64,000 nucleotides of DNA from Brenneria izadpanahii (GCF_017569925.1 NZ_CP050854.1:2294001-2358000); one strand, 5' to 3'. Positions 48,051 through 57,990 are shown, numbered from the stretch's first letter. Translations and numbers: made by a program. Notes: a model not told the origin generated them from the letters alone.

Positions 48051-49901
48051 TTACTGGATGTCGCCGCAGGTGAGGCACAGTGCGTACCGGTGCTGCGGAT
48101 CGTTGAGGTTATTCATGATGGAAGGCTGCGCGTGTATCGCATTGGTCAGTTGCGCTACCGGAGCAGGCAGCATCGACTGAACGGCCGTAGGCAGCCAAGC
48201 GTAGACCGACGCATTGATCTGATTCATCATGGCATCAAACAGGCTTGGCTGTTCTGCGAACCAGCTAAGCTGATATTGCCCCAGTTTCGCCAGTTCGGCG
48301 GCTTTCTTCACCGCGTCGTCGAAATCGCCTAATTGGTCGACCAGGCCGTTTTCTTTCGCATCGCTACCGATCCAGACATGTCCCTGCGCAATCTGATCGA
48401 TTTGCTCCGGCGTTTTTTTACGGGCCTGGGCGACGATATCGATAAAGTTCTTATACCCGCGTTCGATACTCAACTGAACCATTTGGCTGAACTCCGGCGA
48501 TAACGATTTGGTTACCGATAGATCGGCCAGCGGCGAGGTGGCGACGCCATCCGTATGCACGCCGATACTTTCCAGCGAATTTTCAAACGTATTGATTACG
48601 CCGAAGATACCGATAGAACCGGTTAACGTGCTTGGGCTGGAGATAATGGCGTTCGCCGGCGTCGAAATCCAGTATCCGCCGGATGCCGCCATTCCGCCCA
48701 TTGAAACCACCACCGGCTTGCCCGCGAGACGCACGGCCATGAGTTCCGAGCGGATCATTTCCGATGCCGACACGCTGCCGCCGGGGCTGTTGACGCGCAG
48801 GATCACGGCTTTGACTTTAGAATCAAGACGCGCTTCGCGGATCTGGGCGGCCGTCGTGTCGCCGCCCACCATTCCGGGCGTTTCCTGACCGTCAATAATC
48901 GCGCCATTGGCAAAAATCACGGCTATCTGATTATTGTTCTGAACCGGCGGTTTCGGCTCATAGTCGTAAATGCTGGTGAAATTAAAGTTGCTGGTCTTGT
49001 TATTCCAGCCAAACGCCTTGATCAGCGTTTGTTCAATAACGGTACGGGAAGCGACTTCATCCACCAGCTTGTTTTGCAGGGCATAGCGTGCGGTGTCGCC
49101 CTGAACTTCCCGCAGGCCCGCGATGATGCCGGCGGCGCCGGGGAACAACTGCTCCGGCGTGATCTGACGATTCGCCGCGACGGTATCCAGATAATGCTGC
49201 CAGAGGGTGTTGATCCAGCGGCTGTCGGCCTCTCTGGCTTCCGGCGACAGATCATCGCGCAGATAAGGTTCAACCGCGGATTTATAAGTGCCGACCCTGA
49301 AAATATTGGTGGTGACTTTCAGTTTATCCAATAACGATTTGAAGTAGAGGTTATTGGTGGCTAAACCATGGAGATCCACCTCGCCTTGGGGCGTCAAGGC
49401 AATGGTGTTGGCGAAGCTGGCCAGATAATATTGCGCCTGGCTATAGCTATCGCCTACGGCATAGATAGGTTTACCGCTGTCGCGGAATTCACGCAGAGAT
49501 TTGCCGATATATTGCAAGGATGGCTGGTCAGCCCCGGAAAAATCGCTCAGATCCAGCACGATACCGGTAATATTATCATCGGTTTTGGCCTGACGGATGC
49601 TGTCGACAATGTCAAACAGGGAGTTCTCCTGCCGCCGGTTGCTGGATGCGCCGAAAAATTCACGTCCCAGCTGACGTAATTTGTTGTTCATTGACGGCTG
49701 ATCGACCACAACGCCGGTTAGATCGACCAACAATGCGCCACGGGTAATTTCTGCTGGCGAACTTGTGAACTGTGCGTAAATCCCGACTCCAATCAGAATG
49801 AGCGCGATAAGAAAAATATTGAGAATAAATTCTCTGATAAAATTAAGCAGACGCCAGGTCCACTTAAAAATGCCGCTAAAAATTCGCCACAATGTGCGCA
49901 T
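48051..49901 (-). CDS. sppA: Signal peptide peptidase / protease IV
   Basis: SppA is a membrane-anchored serine protease that degrades cleaved signal peptides. An N-terminal helix (about 18-46) anchors it. The Ser-Lys dyad is the Lys in FRVGTYKSAVEPY (about 205) and the Ser in MGGMAASGGYWIS (about 405). The tandem S49 domains include the motif LRVNSPGGSVSASE. 616 residues is near the E. coli 618. It has its own terminator and lies upstream of ansA. It is divergent from ydjA. Confidence 0.96.
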   Translation of the reverse strand: MRTLWRIFSGIFKWTWRLLNFIREFILNIFLIALILIGVGIYAQFTSSPAEITRGALLVDLTGVVVDQPSMNNKLRQLGREFFGASSNRRQENSLFDIVDSIRQAKTDDNITGIVLDLSDFSGADQPSLQYIGKSLREFRDSGKPIYAVGDSYSQAQYYLASFANTIALTPQGEVDLHGLATNNLYFKSLLDKLKVTTNIFRVGTYKSAVEPYLRDDLSPEAREADSRWINTLWQHYLDTVAANRQITPEQLFPGAAGIIAGLREVQGDTARYALQNKLVDEVASRTVIEQTLIKAFGWNNKTSNFNFTSIYDYEPKPPVQNNNQIAVIFANGAIIDGQETPGMVGGDTTAAQIREARLDSKVKAVILRVNSPGGSVSASEMIRSELMAVRLAGKPVVVSMGGMAASGGYWISTPANAIISSPSTLTGSIGIFGVINTFENSLESIGVHTDGVATSPLADLSVTKSLSPEFSQMVQLSIERGYKNFIDIVAQARKKTPEQIDQIAQGHVWIGSDAKENGLVDQLGDFDDAVKKAAELAKLGQYQLSWFAEQPSLFDAMMNQINASVYAWLPTAVQSMLPAPVAQLTNAIHAQPSIMNNLNDPQHRYALCLTCGDIQ

Positions 49902-50090
49902 GGTATCTCCGGAAACGGGAAAACAGCTATTATTCTAATATCCTAATAAGCGGATAGTAAAAAGTCAGCATTAAATAATCCCCAGGTGGCTCTTGAGTGG
50001 GGCTATCTTGTAACAAATCTTCTTCTTATGCTACCGTGGCGCGCACTGCGTCTTACCACAGAAATCACATTGTAATACAGGAGATGTGCG

Positions 50091-50642
50091 ATGGATGCTC
50101 TCGAACTGTTGCTTAATCGTCGTTCGGCTTCGCGCCTGACGACGCCCGCGCCTTCCGGCGAGGCGCTTAATAATATTATTCACGCTGGCATGCGTGCGCC
50201 CGATCACGGAACGTTACAGCCCTGGCGGTTCTTTGTGATTGAAAATGAAGGACTGGCTCGCTTTAGCGCGCTGCTTACCGAAGCGGCGGAGCAGGAAGGT
50301 CTGGATGAAGCCGGCATAGAAAAAGCCCGGCAGGCTCCGTTTCGCGCCCCGCTGATTATTACCGTGGTGGCGCATTGCGAAGAAAATCCGAAGGTTCCCC
50401 GCTGGGAGCAGGTCGTTTCCGCCGGCTGCGCCGTTCAGGCGATGCAGATGGCAGCGCTGGCTCAGGGTTTTAACGGCATCTGGCGCAGCGGCGCCTGGAC
50501 GCACAACCCGCGAGTACGCGAGGCGTTTAATTGCCGCGAACAGGATGAAATCGTCGGTTTTCTCTATTTGGGAACGCCGCAACTGAAAGCGTCAACCTCG
50601 GTGACGCCGCTCGCCGCCGAAAAATTTGTCCATTATTTCTGA
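50091..50642 (+). CDS. ydjA: NAD(P)H nitroreductase YdjA
   Basis: YdjA is one of the smallest members of the FMN nitroreductase family. The FMN-binding start is [17 protein letters not shown], with [12 protein letters not shown] around 38-49. Length of 183 residues is typical. The physiological substrate is unknown. The ATG at 50091 has CAGGAGATGTG upstream. In E. coli selD follows ydjA in the same direction, but here topB follows directly after 99 bases. Confidence 0.93.
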   Translation: MDALELLLNRRSASRLTTPAPSGEALNNIIHAGMRAPDHGTLQPWRFFVIENEGLARFSALLTEAAEQEGLDEAGIEKARQAPFRAPLIITVVAHCEENPKVPRWEQVVSAGCAVQAMQMAALAQGFNGIWRSGAWTHNPRVREAFNCREQDEIVGFLYLGTPQLKASTSVTPLAAEKFVHYF

Positions 50643-50741
50643 TAAGCGCCAATTGAAAAGTTTTCGTTTCTCCTCTCTGCATTCAGCGGGCGTTTTATCC
50701 CGTGGCTGCGGGGGGACAATCTTCCTGCGCAATGGTACGTA

Positions 50742-52664
50742 ATGCGACTTTTTATTGCTGAAAAGCCCAGTTTGGCGCGGGCGATCGCGGATGTGCTGCC
50801 TAAGCCGCATCGCCGCGGCGATGGTTTTATCGCCTGCGGTCAAAACGATGTTGTGACATGGTGCGTCGGGCACTTGCTCGAACAGGCGCAACCCGATGTT
50901 TATGATGCGCGCTATGCGCGCTGGTCATTGGCCGATTTACCCATCATTCCCCAGAAATGGCTGCTTCAGCCCCGGCCTTCCGTGAGCAAACAGCTCAACA
51001 CCATTAAAAAACTCCTGGCGGAAGCCAGCGAAATCATTCATGCAGGCGACCCCGATCGCGAAGGACAACTGCTGGTTGACGAGGTGCTGGAATATCTCGC
51101 CTTGCCGGAAGAAAAACGGCATCAGGTACGGCGTTGTCTGGTGAACGATTTGAACCCTCAGGCGGTGGAGCGCGCGGTCGCAAGGCTGCGTGAAAACAGA
51201 GAGTTCATTCCGCTGTGCGTCTCTGCGCTGGCGCGTTCCCGCGCCGACTGGCTGTATGGCATCAATATGACGCGCGCCTATACGTTATTGGGGCGCAATG
51301 CGGGCTATGACGGCGTTCTATCGGTCGGACGGGTTCAAACGCCGGTGCTGGGACTGGTGGTGCGCCGCGACGAAGAGATCGAGAATTTCGTTCCTAAAGA
51401 TTACTTCGAGGTAAAGGCGCACATCCTCACGCCGGCCGGCGAACGATTTGTTGCGATCTGGCAGCCAAGCGAATCCTGCGAACCTTATCAGGATGAAGAA
51501 GGGCGCTTGTTGCATCGTTCTCTGGCGGAACACGTCGTCAAAAGAATCGATGGCCAGCCCGCTTTTGTGACCGGCTATAATGATAAACGGGAATCAGAAA
51601 CCGCGCCGCTGCCTTATTCGCTATCGACGTTGCAGATTGAGGCCGCTAAGCGTTTTGGGCTCAGCGCTCAGCAGGTGCTGGATATTTGTCAGAAGCTCTA
51701 TGAAACCCATAAGCTGATTACTTATCCGCGCTCTGATAGCCGTTATCTGCCGGAAGAGCATTTTGCCGGGCGTCATGCGGTACTGAATGCGATTTCGGTG
51801 CATCAGCCGGATCTTTTGCCTCAGCCGGTTATGGATATCGAACGGCGCAACCGCTGCTGGGATGACAGTAAGGTCGACGCCCACCATGCGATTATTCCTA
51901 CGGCGCGCACCTCAGGCGCGGCGCTGTCCGATAACGAGCAAAAAGTTTATGGGCTGATCGCCCGACAATACATCATGCAGTTCTGTCCTGACGCCGTGTT
52001 TCGCAAATGCGTGATCGATTTGGATATCGCCGGCGGAAAATTTGTCGCCAAAGCGCGGTTTCTGGCCGAAGCGGGCTGGCGCGCGCTGTTGGGGGGAAAA
52101 GAGCGCGATGAAGAGAACGAAGGTACGCCGTTGCCGATCGTCGCCAAAGGCGATGAGCTGTTGTGCGAACGCGGCGAGGTGGTTGAGCGGCAAACGCAGC
52201 CGCCTAGACCGTTTACCGATGCGACCTTGCTGTCGGCGATGACGGGGATCGCGCGTTTTGTTCAAGATAAAGCGCTAAAGAAAATCTTGCGGGCGACCGA
52301 TGGTTTAGGTACGGAAGCGACGCGCGCGGGTATTATCGAGTTGCTGTTCAAACGCTCATTCCTATTCAAGAAGGGACGTTATATCCATGCCAGCGAAGCG
52401 GGGCGGGCATTGATTCATTCTCTGCCGGATATGGCGGCGCATCCGGATATGACGGCTCACTGGGAAGCGACGCTGACGCAGATCAGCGAAAAGAAATGCC
52501 GCTATCAGGATTTTATGCAGCCGCTGACGCATTCGTTGCAGGAACTGATTCATCAGGCCAGACAGAACCGTGCCGTGAGCGCTTTCAAAGGTATTGCTGC
52601 CCCTCCGGTGAGCAGTAAAAAACGGCGTAAAGCCCAGCCCAAAGTGAAGGAGCAGAATAAATGA
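50742..52664 (+). CDS. topB: DNA topoisomerase III
   Basis: TopB is a type IA topoisomerase that decatenates replication intermediates with RecQ. The TOPRIM domain starts at [20 protein letters not shown] and includes [15 protein letters not shown]. The active Tyr lies in [14 protein letters not shown] near residue 328. The decatenation loop region and [14 protein letters not shown] are also present. It is 640 residues versus 653 in E. coli; the C-terminal basic tail is shorter ([15 protein letters not shown]). Its stop overlaps the ynjH start by four bases. Confidence 0.96.
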   Translation: MRLFIAEKPSLARAIADVLPKPHRRGDGFIACGQNDVVTWCVGHLLEQAQPDVYDARYARWSLADLPIIPQKWLLQPRPSVSKQLNTIKKLLAEASEIIHAGDPDREGQLLVDEVLEYLALPEEKRHQVRRCLVNDLNPQAVERAVARLRENREFIPLCVSALARSRADWLYGINMTRAYTLLGRNAGYDGVLSVGRVQTPVLGLVVRRDEEIENFVPKDYFEVKAHILTPAGERFVAIWQPSESCEPYQDEEGRLLHRSLAEHVVKRIDGQPAFVTGYNDKRESETAPLPYSLSTLQIEAAKRFGLSAQQVLDICQKLYETHKLITYPRSDSRYLPEEHFAGRHAVLNAISVHQPDLLPQPVMDIERRNRCWDDSKVDAHHAIIPTARTSGAALSDNEQKVYGLIARQYIMQFCPDAVFRKCVIDLDIAGGKFVAKARFLAEAGWRALLGGKERDEENEGTPLPIVAKGDELLCERGEVVERQTQPPRPFTDATLLSAMTGIARFVQDKALKKILRATDGLGTEATRAGIIELLFKRSFLFKKGRYIHASEAGRALIHSLPDMAAHPDMTAHWEATLTQISEKKCRYQDFMQPLTHSLQELIHQARQNRAVSAFKGIAAPPVSSKKRRKAQPKVKEQNK

Positions 52665-52948
52665 GGTCGTTAATTTCCTGGTTTATTGCCGGCGCCGTGT
52701 TGGCGCTGCCGGCGGCGGTTTTGGCGAGCCGCGGCGGGACGGACGTAGTGGTGCCGGTCCCTCCGGAAGTGTGGGGCGCGGGAACCGCGCGTGAACCGAA
52801 CAATAATTGTATGCGCTGCTGCGTTTATGAAAACCGTAACTATTCGGAAGGCGCGGTGTTGAAATTGGACGGGGTGATCCTTCAGTGCGTTCGGGATAAA
52901 CAGACGGTGGGAACGAACGATCTGATTTGGCAGCCGCTCAAGCAGTAG
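52661..52948 (+). CDS. ynjH: YnjH family periplasmic protein (DUF1496)
   Basis: YnjH is a small exported protein of unknown function. The signal peptide (about 1-22, [18 protein letters not shown]) is followed by [15 protein letters not shown] and a cysteine motif [19 protein letters not shown], which match E. coli YnjH. A further Cys lies in VILQCVRD. The ATG at 52661 overlaps the topB stop (ATGA), so translation is coupled to topB, unlike the separate gene in E. coli. It is convergent with xthA. Confidence 0.9.
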   Translation: MRSLISWFIAGAVLALPAAVLASRGGTDVVVPVPPEVWGAGTAREPNNNCMRCCVYENRNYSEGAVLKLDGVILQCVRDKQTVGTNDLIWQPLKQ

Positions 52949-52983
52949 CGTAAGACGCCGATTCAGGCGGGTAGATCTCAAAG

Positions 52984-53021
52984 GCGCAGTCGCGACGGTA
53001 AAATCGCCACTGCGCTTTTTT
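52984..53021 (+). terminator. Intrinsic terminator after ynjH
   Basis: A stem GCGCAGT / ACTGCGC (52984-53015) with a partly paired loop is followed by six T. It ends the topB-ynjH unit. Confidence 0.85.
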
Positions 53022-53087
53022 ATGACGGGCGTTTTGCTTTTCGCGCCGCGGCAAGCGGCGTTTAACATCGCTCCCGGCGACTTTTAC

Positions 53088-53894
53088 TTATAACGCGAAC
53101 TCGGCCCAGATCGGCGCATGATCGGACGGTTTTTCCATCGCCCGAATATCATAGTCGATGCCGGTATCGGTACAGCGTTCGGCCAGCGGTCGGCTTGCCA
53201 GTATCAAATCGATACGCAGCCCGCGATTGGTATCAAAACCGGCGGAACGATAGTCGAACCATGAAAAACGATCGTCGCAGTCTGGGTTGGCGGCGCGGAA
53301 CGTATCGGTAAGCCCCCAGGTTTGCAGACGGGACAGCCACTCACGCTCTTCCGGCAAGAACGAACATTTACCCGTACGCAGCCAACGCTTGCGGTTGTCT
53401 TCGCCAATGCCGATATCAAGATCGGTCGGGCTGATATTCAGATCGCCCATAACGATCAACGGTTGGTCGGCGGCATGGTGCTGCTCAATATAGTTTTGCA
53501 GATCCTGATAAAAGCGGGTTTTGGCCGGGAACTTAATCGGATGGTCGCGATTTTCTCCCTGAGGAAAATAACCGTTCACCACCGTCAGCGTGCCCTGTTC
53601 CGTCGCAAAATCCGCCATGATGATCCGCCGCTGCGCGTCTTCTTCATCCGTTGGAAAACCGCGCCGCACCGCTATCGGTTGGTTTTTGCACAGCAGTGCG
53701 ACGCCGTAATGGCCTTTTTGTCCGTGATAAAAGACGTGATAGCCATATTGGCCCACTTCTTCCAGTGGAAACATGTCGTCATGGACCTTGGTTTCCTGTA
53801 GTCCGATCACATCTGGCTGGTGCTGCTCGATAATTGCGGCCAACTGATGCGGCCGCGCTCGCAGTCCATTGATATTAAAAGAAACAACTTTCAT
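53088..53894 (-). CDS. xthA: Exodeoxyribonuclease III
   Basis: XthA is the main AP endonuclease and 3'-5' exonuclease of base-excision repair. It begins [18 protein letters not shown] with the catalytic Asn7, and has GLQETKVHD (Glu34), [15 protein letters not shown] (Asp/Asn) and the terminal [10 protein letters not shown] (Asp258, His259). 268 residues equals E. coli. The minus-strand gene is convergent with ynjH and divergent from the riboswitch-controlled gene. Confidence 0.97.
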   Translation of the reverse strand: MKVVSFNINGLRARPHQLAAIIEQHQPDVIGLQETKVHDDMFPLEEVGQYGYHVFYHGQKGHYGVALLCKNQPIAVRRGFPTDEEDAQRRIIMADFATEQGTLTVVNGYFPQGENRDHPIKFPAKTRFYQDLQNYIEQHHAADQPLIVMGDLNISPTDLDIGIGEDNRKRWLRTGKCSFLPEEREWLSRLQTWGLTDTFRAANPDCDDRFSWFDYRSAGFDTNRGLRIDLILASRPLAERCTDTGIDYDIRAMEKPSDHAPIWAEFAL

Positions 53895-54007
53895 ATTAGC
53901 TGCCGTTCAATGAAAATGTTTCCAGATGGTAACAGATATTGGCGTCGTGAGTCACGGCAGAGAGAGAACCCGCTCGCGGCGGGTAAATAAGACTCAATCA
54001 TGATTAG

Positions 54008-54036
54008 TTGAACCATAAGCGCGGAGCCCGTATACT
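54008..54036 (+). promoter_or_regulatory. Promoter of the glycine-riboswitch transcript
   Basis: TTGAAC (54008-54013) and TATACT (54031-54036) are 17 bases apart, a strong sigma-70 layout. A perfect dyad GCGGAG / CTCCGC (54021-54040) spans the -10 and could be an operator. The start point near 54043 falls exactly at the 5' edge of the riboswitch. Confidence 0.75.
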
Positions 54037-54043
54037 CCGCAAC

Positions 54044-54220
54044 TCGCAGGAGAGAGCGCGTCAATTGACGCTCCGCCGAAGGCGCAAACTCCCATAATCG
54101 CTCAGGTCACCATACTGCGAATTTCATTCAAGCCAACTGGAGAGAGGTTGTTGCGACAACCCACCGAAGGGGCAAGCGCCGCGAACGGCGTAAACTCTCA
54201 GGTAAACGGACAGAGGGAGG
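54044..54220 (+). ncRNA. Tandem glycine riboswitch
   Basis: Two consecutive glycine-aptamer motifs are visible. Aptamer 1 (54044-54120) has P1 TCGCAG/CTGCGA, GGAGAGAGCG, CCGCCGAAGGCGCAAACTC and GCTCAGGTCACC. Aptamer 2 (about 54130-54220) has CTGGAGAGAGG, CCACCGAAGGGGCAAGC, AAACTCTCAGGTA and GGACAGAGGG. These are hallmark elements of the tandem glycine riboswitch. The expression platform is the next 25 bases: GCACA (54222-54226) can pair with TGTGC (54244-54248) across the ribosome site and GTG start, which suggests control of translation. That last point is inference. Confidence 0.92.
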
Positions 54221-54244
54221 GGCACATTTCACAGGAAATTTTTT

Positions 54245-54865
54245 GTGCTTACTTATATCTATCTGATCGCGATCACGGCGGAAGGCATGTCTGGCGCGCT
54301 GGCTGCAGGGCGGCGCAATATGGATATTTTCGGCGTGAGTATGATCGCCTTTATCACCGCGCTCGGCGGCGGTACGGTGCGCGATATTCTGCTTGGTCAT
54401 TATCCCATCGGTTGGACTCAACATCCCGGCTATATTTACCTCACTATCGGCGCAGGTCTCTTCACTATCGTCATCGCCCGCGTGATGCATCATCTGCATC
54501 GCTTGTTTCTGGTGCTGGATGCCATGGGGCTGATTGCATTCACGATCATCGGCTGCAATGTCGCGCAAGGGCTGAATTACTCTATTACGATTGTCGTTAT
54601 GGCGGGGATTGTGACGGGGATTTTTGGCGGCATTCTGCGGGATATATTCTGTAACCGAACCCCAATGGTTTTGAAAAAAGAGCTCTATGCCTGTGTGTCA
54701 CTGCTGGTTGCGCTGCTTTATCTGGGGCTGAAGGCGTTGAATGTGGATCATGATATCAACCTGCTGGTTTCCTTCGGCATCGGTCTGTCCGTGCGTCTGG
54801 CCGCGATTCGCTGGTCATGGCAGCTTCCGGTTTTTTCTTATATGTCGGAAAGTTGGAAGGGCTAA
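54245..54865 (+). CDS. TRIC/UPF0126 membrane protein (YicG-like)
   Basis: The 206-residue protein has seven predicted membrane helices with the UPF0126/TRIC repeat: GALAAGRRNMDIFGV and GGGTVRDILLGHYPIGW in the first half, VLDAMGLIAFTIIG and GGILRDIFCNRTPMVLKKELYA in the second. It resembles E. coli YicG. Bacterial TRIC homologues form trimers with a channel in each subunit. Its place behind a glycine riboswitch suggests a role in glycine or related amino-acid transport. The start is a GTG at 54245 with CAGGAAA upstream. Confidence 0.9.
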   Translation: MLTYIYLIAITAEGMSGALAAGRRNMDIFGVSMIAFITALGGGTVRDILLGHYPIGWTQHPGYIYLTIGAGLFTIVIARVMHHLHRLFLVLDAMGLIAFTIIGCNVAQGLNYSITIVVMAGIVTGIFGGILRDIFCNRTPMVLKKELYACVSLLVALLYLGLKALNVDHDINLLVSFGIGLSVRLAAIRWSWQLPVFSYMSESWKG

Positions 54866-54871
54866 CCAGAC

Positions 54872-55297
54872 GAACCTTGGTCGAAGGTTCTCACCTTCCC
54901 CCAACGGGGTTCTGGAAATATGGTATTGGAATTTGATTCAGAGAAGTAATTTGAAGTGGTGGTGGGGGAAGGATAACTCGCCGCTACGCGTCTCGCCCTG
55001 CGGGCCAACGCTGACGCGTTGTTCAAAACCTTCGGTTTTGTCGAACCTTGGTCGAAGGTTCTCACCTTCCCCCCAACGGGGTTCTGGAAATATGGTATTG
55101 GAATTTGATTCAGAGAAGTAATTGAAGTGGTGGTGGGGGAAGGATAACTCGCCGCTACGCGTCTCGCCCTGCGGGCCAACGCTGACGCGTTGTTCAAAAC
55201 CTTCGGTTTTGTCGAACCTTGGTCGAAGGTTCTCACCTTCCCCCAACGGGGTTCTGGAAATATGGTATTGGAATTTGATTCAGAGAAGTAATTGAAG
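54872..55297 (-). repeat. rtT-like tandem repeats downstream of tRNA-Tyr
   Basis: About 2.5 near-identical units follow the tRNA on the minus strand: unit 1 at 55128-55297 (170 bp), unit 2 at 54957-55127 (171 bp) and a partial unit at 54872-54956. Full units end in a copy of the last 18 bases of the tRNA (55128-55145, 54957-54974). The copies differ only by one-base indels in the parts I compared. Hairpins CAAAACC/GGTTTTG and AACCTT/AAGGTT recur in each. This is the arrangement of the E. coli tyrT locus, whose repeats give the 171-nt rtT RNA. Frames through the units are probably not genes. Confidence 0.9.
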
Positions 55298-55382
<85 letters not shown>

Positions 55383-55416
55383 ACTGGCCTTGCTGCAAAA
55401 CGCTTTTGCTTCAAGC

Positions 55417-55451
55417 GGGGCGCATCATATCAAATGACGCGCCGCTGTAAA
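55417..55451 (-). promoter_or_regulatory. tRNA-Tyr promoter with stringent discriminator
   Basis: On the minus strand TTTACA (55451-55446) and TATGAT (55429-55424) are 16 bases apart, followed by the GC-rich discriminator GCGCCCC (55423-55417). This matches the E. coli tyrT promoter, the classic stringently controlled one. About 35 bases of leader precede the tRNA. Confidence 0.9.
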
Positions 55452-55547
55452 GCCTGATATATCAAAAATTAACGTGTTTGCCGATTTTTTATTCCAGATG
55501 GCGCATCCTTGTACATTTAACGTGTAAAGCGATGTCCGATCGGCAGA

Positions 55548-56396
55548 TTAAAGAATAATGGTGCGATTTCCGTAGACAAAAACACGTTGTGCCAGCACCC
55601 GGTAAAGCGCGCGGCTTAACACATTTTTCTCAACGTCGCGTCCGGCGCGCATCATGTCATCCGCCGTATAGGTATGGTCGACGTTGATAACGTCCTGCAT
55701 GATGATCGGGCCTTCGTCCAAACTGTCGTTCACGTAGTGAGCCGTAGCCCCGATGATTTTCACGCCTCGTTCATAGGCTTGATGGTACGGGCGGGCACCG
55801 ATAAATGCCGGCAGGAATGAGTGGTGAATGTTGATAACCTGGTTCGGATAATGTTGAACAAATGCCGGTGTTAATACACGCATGTATTTCGCCAGAACAA
55901 CAAAGTCAGGCTGATATTGATCGATCTGCGCGATCATGTGCTGATCGTGCTCTTCGCGGGTGAACCCTTCATGGCTGACCAGATGGAAGGGAATGTCAAA
56001 CCGCTCGACCAGCGTGCGCAAAGTGTCGTGGTTGCCGATGACGGCGGCGATTTCGACATCCAGCCCGCCGTATGCGCTTTTCATCAATAAGTCGCCCAGG
56101 CAGTGAGCTTCTTTCGTTACCAGAATGACGATGCGGCGACGGCCGGAAGTCGTCAGTTCACGAGCAGAACCGGCAGGGAGCGCGCCGTCGAGATCGGCCA
56201 GCAAGGTGACATCATTAAATATCCCTTCCAGTTCGGTACGCATGAAAAAACGCCCGGTGCGGTGATCGACAAACTCATTGTTTTGCACGATGTTGAGCTC
56301 GTGCTTGTAACAAATATTAGTGATTTTTGCGATTAGCCCTTTAGCGTCGGGGCAAATGGTCCGTAATACTTTTCTTTGGGTATTTTGGGGTTGCAT
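55548..56396 (-). CDS. purU: Formyltetrahydrofolate deformylase
   Basis: PurU hydrolyses 10-formyl-THF to formate and THF, supplying formate to PurT and balancing one-carbon pools with glycine. An N-terminal ACT domain (VLRTICPDAKGLIAKITNICYKHELNI) precedes the formyltransferase-like domain with VLAKYMRVLTP, INIHHSFLPAFIGARPYHQAY and the closing VFVYGNRTIIL. I chose the ATG at 56396; an in-frame TTG at 56417 would add seven residues but overlaps the best ribosome site. The protein ends just upstream of tRNA-Tyr, as in E. coli. Confidence 0.95.
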   Translation of the reverse strand: MQPQNTQRKVLRTICPDAKGLIAKITNICYKHELNIVQNNEFVDHRTGRFFMRTELEGIFNDVTLLADLDGALPAGSARELTTSGRRRIVILVTKEAHCLGDLLMKSAYGGLDVEIAAVIGNHDTLRTLVERFDIPFHLVSHEGFTREEHDQHMIAQIDQYQPDFVVLAKYMRVLTPAFVQHYPNQVINIHHSFLPAFIGARPYHQAYERGVKIIGATAHYVNDSLDEGPIIMQDVINVDHTYTADDMMRAGRDVEKNVLSRALYRVLAQRVFVYGNRTIIL

Positions 56397-56487
56397 GGGT
56401 GTGTGGATCCTGTCCAAAACTTAATGGCGTATCTGTGTTTAGGGTTTAGGTTGAGCAGTGCCGGAATTCACCGCGTTTATGTCTGTT

Positions 56488-56955
56488 TTACTGTCCGCAA
56501 CACTTTTTGTATTTTTTGCCGGAACCGCACGGACAGCGCTCATTTCTGCCGGTTTGCAGATGAATGCCGTCCGTATAGTACCAGCGATCGTGATGGCGAA
56601 GGAAGCGTGAGCGTTCTCGCATTAATCCAGCCTGTTGTTTATCGCTAGCGGACGTATAGCGGGCGGCGAATTCTACATAACCTTCGTCCGGCGTTTTACC
56701 CGGCGCGCTAGCCAATATGTTAAGCCCGAGCCAGAGCGTGTCCTGACAACTTTCCTGAATCGAACGCCGCCATTTTTCCGGCTGATGATCGGGGTGCCAG
56801 GTCGCTATCAGGTAGTCCACATCATGCTTAACGTAGGCCGTATAGCGGGAGCGCATCAGCGTAACAGGGTCGGCCGCCGCCGCATCATTGCTGAGATACG
56901 GCTGACAGCATGATCGGTATGGCAGACCGCTGTTACAGGGGCAAATTTCCGGCAC
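56488..56955 (-). CDS. ychJ: YchJ family SEC-C motif protein
   Basis: YchJ has two zinc-binding SEC-C-type motifs, at the N-terminus (PEICPCNSGLPYRSCCQPYL) and at the C-terminus (RNERCPCGSGKKYKKCCGQ), around an NTF2-like core. Its function is unknown. The 155 residues are close to the E. coli length. It is divergent from rssA and lies upstream of purU on the same strand. Confidence 0.94.
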   Translation of the reverse strand: MPEICPCNSGLPYRSCCQPYLSNDAAAADPVTLMRSRYTAYVKHDVDYLIATWHPDHQPEKWRRSIQESCQDTLWLGLNILASAPGKTPDEGYVEFAARYTSASDKQQAGLMRERSRFLRHHDRWYYTDGIHLQTGRNERCPCGSGKKYKKCCGQ

Positions 56956-57090
56956 GACATCTCCTGAAGAATATGTAATTAAAAAAAGTTGATAAATAAT
57001 AGTGGGATCCTTATTCAGGATGCCGATATGTTACCTAATAATCTCTGGATGTAGCAATGTGCGCTAGAATGAAAGCACACGAGGTCAACC

Positions 57091-57990
57091 ATGCGACAGA
57101 AAAAAGTTGGTCTGGCATTAAGTTCAGGGGCGGCCAAAGGATGGGCTCACATTGGCGTGATCAATGCGCTAACGGAGCTTGGCATTAAGATTGATGTCGT
57201 TGCGGGATGTTCCGTAGGGGCATTGGTAGGCGCCGCCTATGCGACGAATCGATTGGATGCCATGGAGCGTTGGGTCACTGGGTTTGGTTACTGGGACGTC
57301 ATCCGTCAGATGGACCTTTCCTGGCAACGCGGCGGTTTGTTGCGTGGCGACAGAGTATTCAATAACGTAAAAAATCTGTTAAGAACAAAACAAATTGAAG
57401 ATTGTGCGATTAAATACGGCGTGGTTGCGACGAATCTGAGTACAGGACGTGAGCTTTGGTTAACGACAGGGGATTTGCATCAATCGATTCGGGCTTCTTG
57501 CAGCATACCTGGTTTGTTATCCCCCGTTTGGTTTAATGGTTACTGGCTGGTTGACGGCGCGGTGGTAAATCCGGTGCCGATATCGTTGGCGCGGGCTATG
57601 GGCGCAGATGTTGTGATCGCGGTTGATTTGCAGCAGGATGCCAGCCTTAACCACCACGATTTGCTGTCGATTAAACCAACGACGCCAGAGCCGGAGACTG
57701 CGTCAAACTGGCGCAGGATGATTCGTAAACGTTTGGCGCGCGGACGACGCCAGTCGGCGGCGATCTCGCCAACAGCGATGGAGATTATGAGTACATCAAT
57801 TCATATTCTTGAAAACAGATTGAAGATGACCCGGATGGCGGGAGACCCGCCTGACGTGCTCTTACAGCCTTCTTGTCCGCAAATAGCCACTCTGGATTTT
57901 CATCGGGCGCAGGAAGCGATCGAAGCCGGTCGACAGGCAGTGGAAAAAAAACGTGATGAATTGTTACCGCTGGTAAATAGTCCGCACTGA
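57091..57990 (+). CDS. rssA: Patatin-like phospholipase family protein RssA
   Basis: RssA is a patatin-like protein with the catalytic dyad Ser41 (VAGCSVGALVG) and Asp155 (WLVDGAVVNP), and the oxyanion loop SSGAAKGWAHIG near the N-terminus. In E. coli it lies directly upstream of rssB and its own role is unclear. The 299 residues match the family. ATG at 57091 with GAGGT upstream. It lies 80 bases before rssB, in the same direction. Confidence 0.94.
   Translation: MRQKKVGLALSSGAAKGWAHIGVINALTELGIKIDVVAGCSVGALVGAAYATNRLDAMERWVTGFGYWDVIRQMDLSWQRGGLLRGDRVFNNVKNLLRTKQIEDCAIKYGVVATNLSTGRELWLTTGDLHQSIRASCSIPGLLSPVWFNGYWLVDGAVVNPVPISLARAMGADVVIAVDLQQDASLNHHDLLSIKPTTPEPETASNWRRMIRKRLARGRRQSAAISPTAMEIMSTSIHILENRLKMTRMAGDPPDVLLQPSCPQIATLDFHRAQEAIEAGRQAVEKKRDELLPLVNSPH

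Noticed and set aside
54862..55246. 102- and 124-codon minus-strand frames in the tRNA-Tyr repeats
   Set aside because: They exist because a 171-bp unit keeps the reading frame. They have no ribosome sites and cover copies of the tRNA end, so I treat the region as RNA repeats. A short peptide like E. coli tpr cannot be excluded.
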